A stretch of DNA of 22,713 bases from JBEKTY01 sp049515555 (GTDB lineage Bacteria; Planctomycetota; Planctomycetia; Pirellulales; Thermoguttaceae): positions 1 to 22,713 of the forward strand of contig JBEKTY010000171.1 in assembly GCA_049515555.1 (NCBI GenBank). Reading direction: 5' to 3'. The position numbers and the translations under genes were made by a program. Shown piece by piece: positions 22,519 through 22,713 of the stretch. Numbering within the stretch: position 1 is the first letter of the stretch; each line of letters opens with the position of its first letter. Below the pieces are notes generated by a model. The model saw only the letters and a program-made list of their open reading frames with translations, had not been told where the DNA came from and did not search any database.

Positions 22519-22616
22519 TTTGGAAATACCCTGCGGCACAAAGGCCACTTGCCGTTGCGCCCGTCTGAAGGGATGGTTGCCGCGGGGGCGAGAATCTTGC
22601 ACGACCGGTGGGAAAA

Positions 22617-22713
22617 GGGGCGAGTGGGGAGTGGGGAGTGGTGAGTGAGGAGTGGGGAGTGGTGAGTGAGGAGTGGGGAGTGGGGAGTGGGGAGTGGGGA
22701 GTGGGGAGTGGGG
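22617..22713. repeat. GGGGAGT heptamer array running off the right edge
   Basis: At least thirteen units of GGGGAGT with GGTGAGT and GAGGAGT variants, on the plus strand, continuing past the window. The variants appear in a repeated order in the left half and are uniform in the right half. Runs of four G at 7-base spacing could form a G-quadruplex. No coding sequence is supported here. Confidence 0.9.

Noticed and set aside
22441..22602. 54-codon upstream extension of htrA
   Set aside because: The extension is Arg/Pro-rich, lacks a ribosome binding site and would displace the signal anchor; ATG 22440 has AGGAG at proper spacing.

Overview
The window (about two-thirds GC, dense in repeats) looks like a chromosomal segment of an uncultured Planctomycetota bacterium, perhaps of the Pirellulales type. 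The supporting signs are an SHD1-domain secreted protein, many short palindromic repeats both between and inside genes, and the start of a REP-associated tyrosine transposase (RAYT) at the left edge. The phylum call is an inference from these features, not from a marker gene.

Layout. (1) Positions 1-122 hold the 5' end of the RAYT gene on the minus strand with its own promoter. (2) Positions 123-17146 hold one long minus-strand cluster. In transcription order it contains a broken mvhD-like gene, metF, a divergent ferredoxin/glutamate-synthase-like protein, a ferredoxin-FMN glutamate synthase domain protein, a class II amidotransferase/GXGXG protein, hdrC, hdrB, an HdrA'-NuoE fusion, nuoF, a NuoG-'HdrA fusion, mvhD and metV. 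(3) Positions 17147-18137 are gene-poor, with one candidate small membrane protein gene on the plus strand. (4) Positions 18138-19412 encode a membrane-anchored protein with an NlpC/P60-like C-terminal region. (5) Positions 19546-20553 (minus) encode a secreted SHD1 protein. (6) Positions 20815-22440 (minus) encode an HtrA/DegP periplasmic protease. (7) A G-rich heptamer array runs to the right edge.

How the genes fit together. MetF, MetV, HdrABC and MvhD recall the acetogen-type methylenetetrahydrofolate reductase complex, in which an Hdr/MvhD electron module is joined to MetVF. Here NADH-dehydrogenase parts (NuoE, NuoF, NuoG N-terminus) are built into the middle of HdrA. The first half of an HdrA FAD/ferredoxin unit is fused to NuoE. 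The rest of that unit, plus a complete second HdrA unit, is fused to NuoG. The predicted machine couples NAD(H) through FMN, Fe-S clusters and HdrA flavins to HdrBC and to folate-bound C1 reduction, possibly by flavin-based bifurcation. The reason glutamate-synthase-like genes sit in the same cluster is unknown.

The second theme is repeat invasion. Seven full copies of a 44-45 bp palindromic element (GGGGACAGTCCC arms around a TTTCGTC/GACGAAA hairpin) lie in the cluster, all in the same orientation. Six of them are translated in frame as linkers or termini of the redox proteins. Four other repeat classes are also translated. The intergenic gaps are filled with GGGGATTT octamer arrays and other palindromes.
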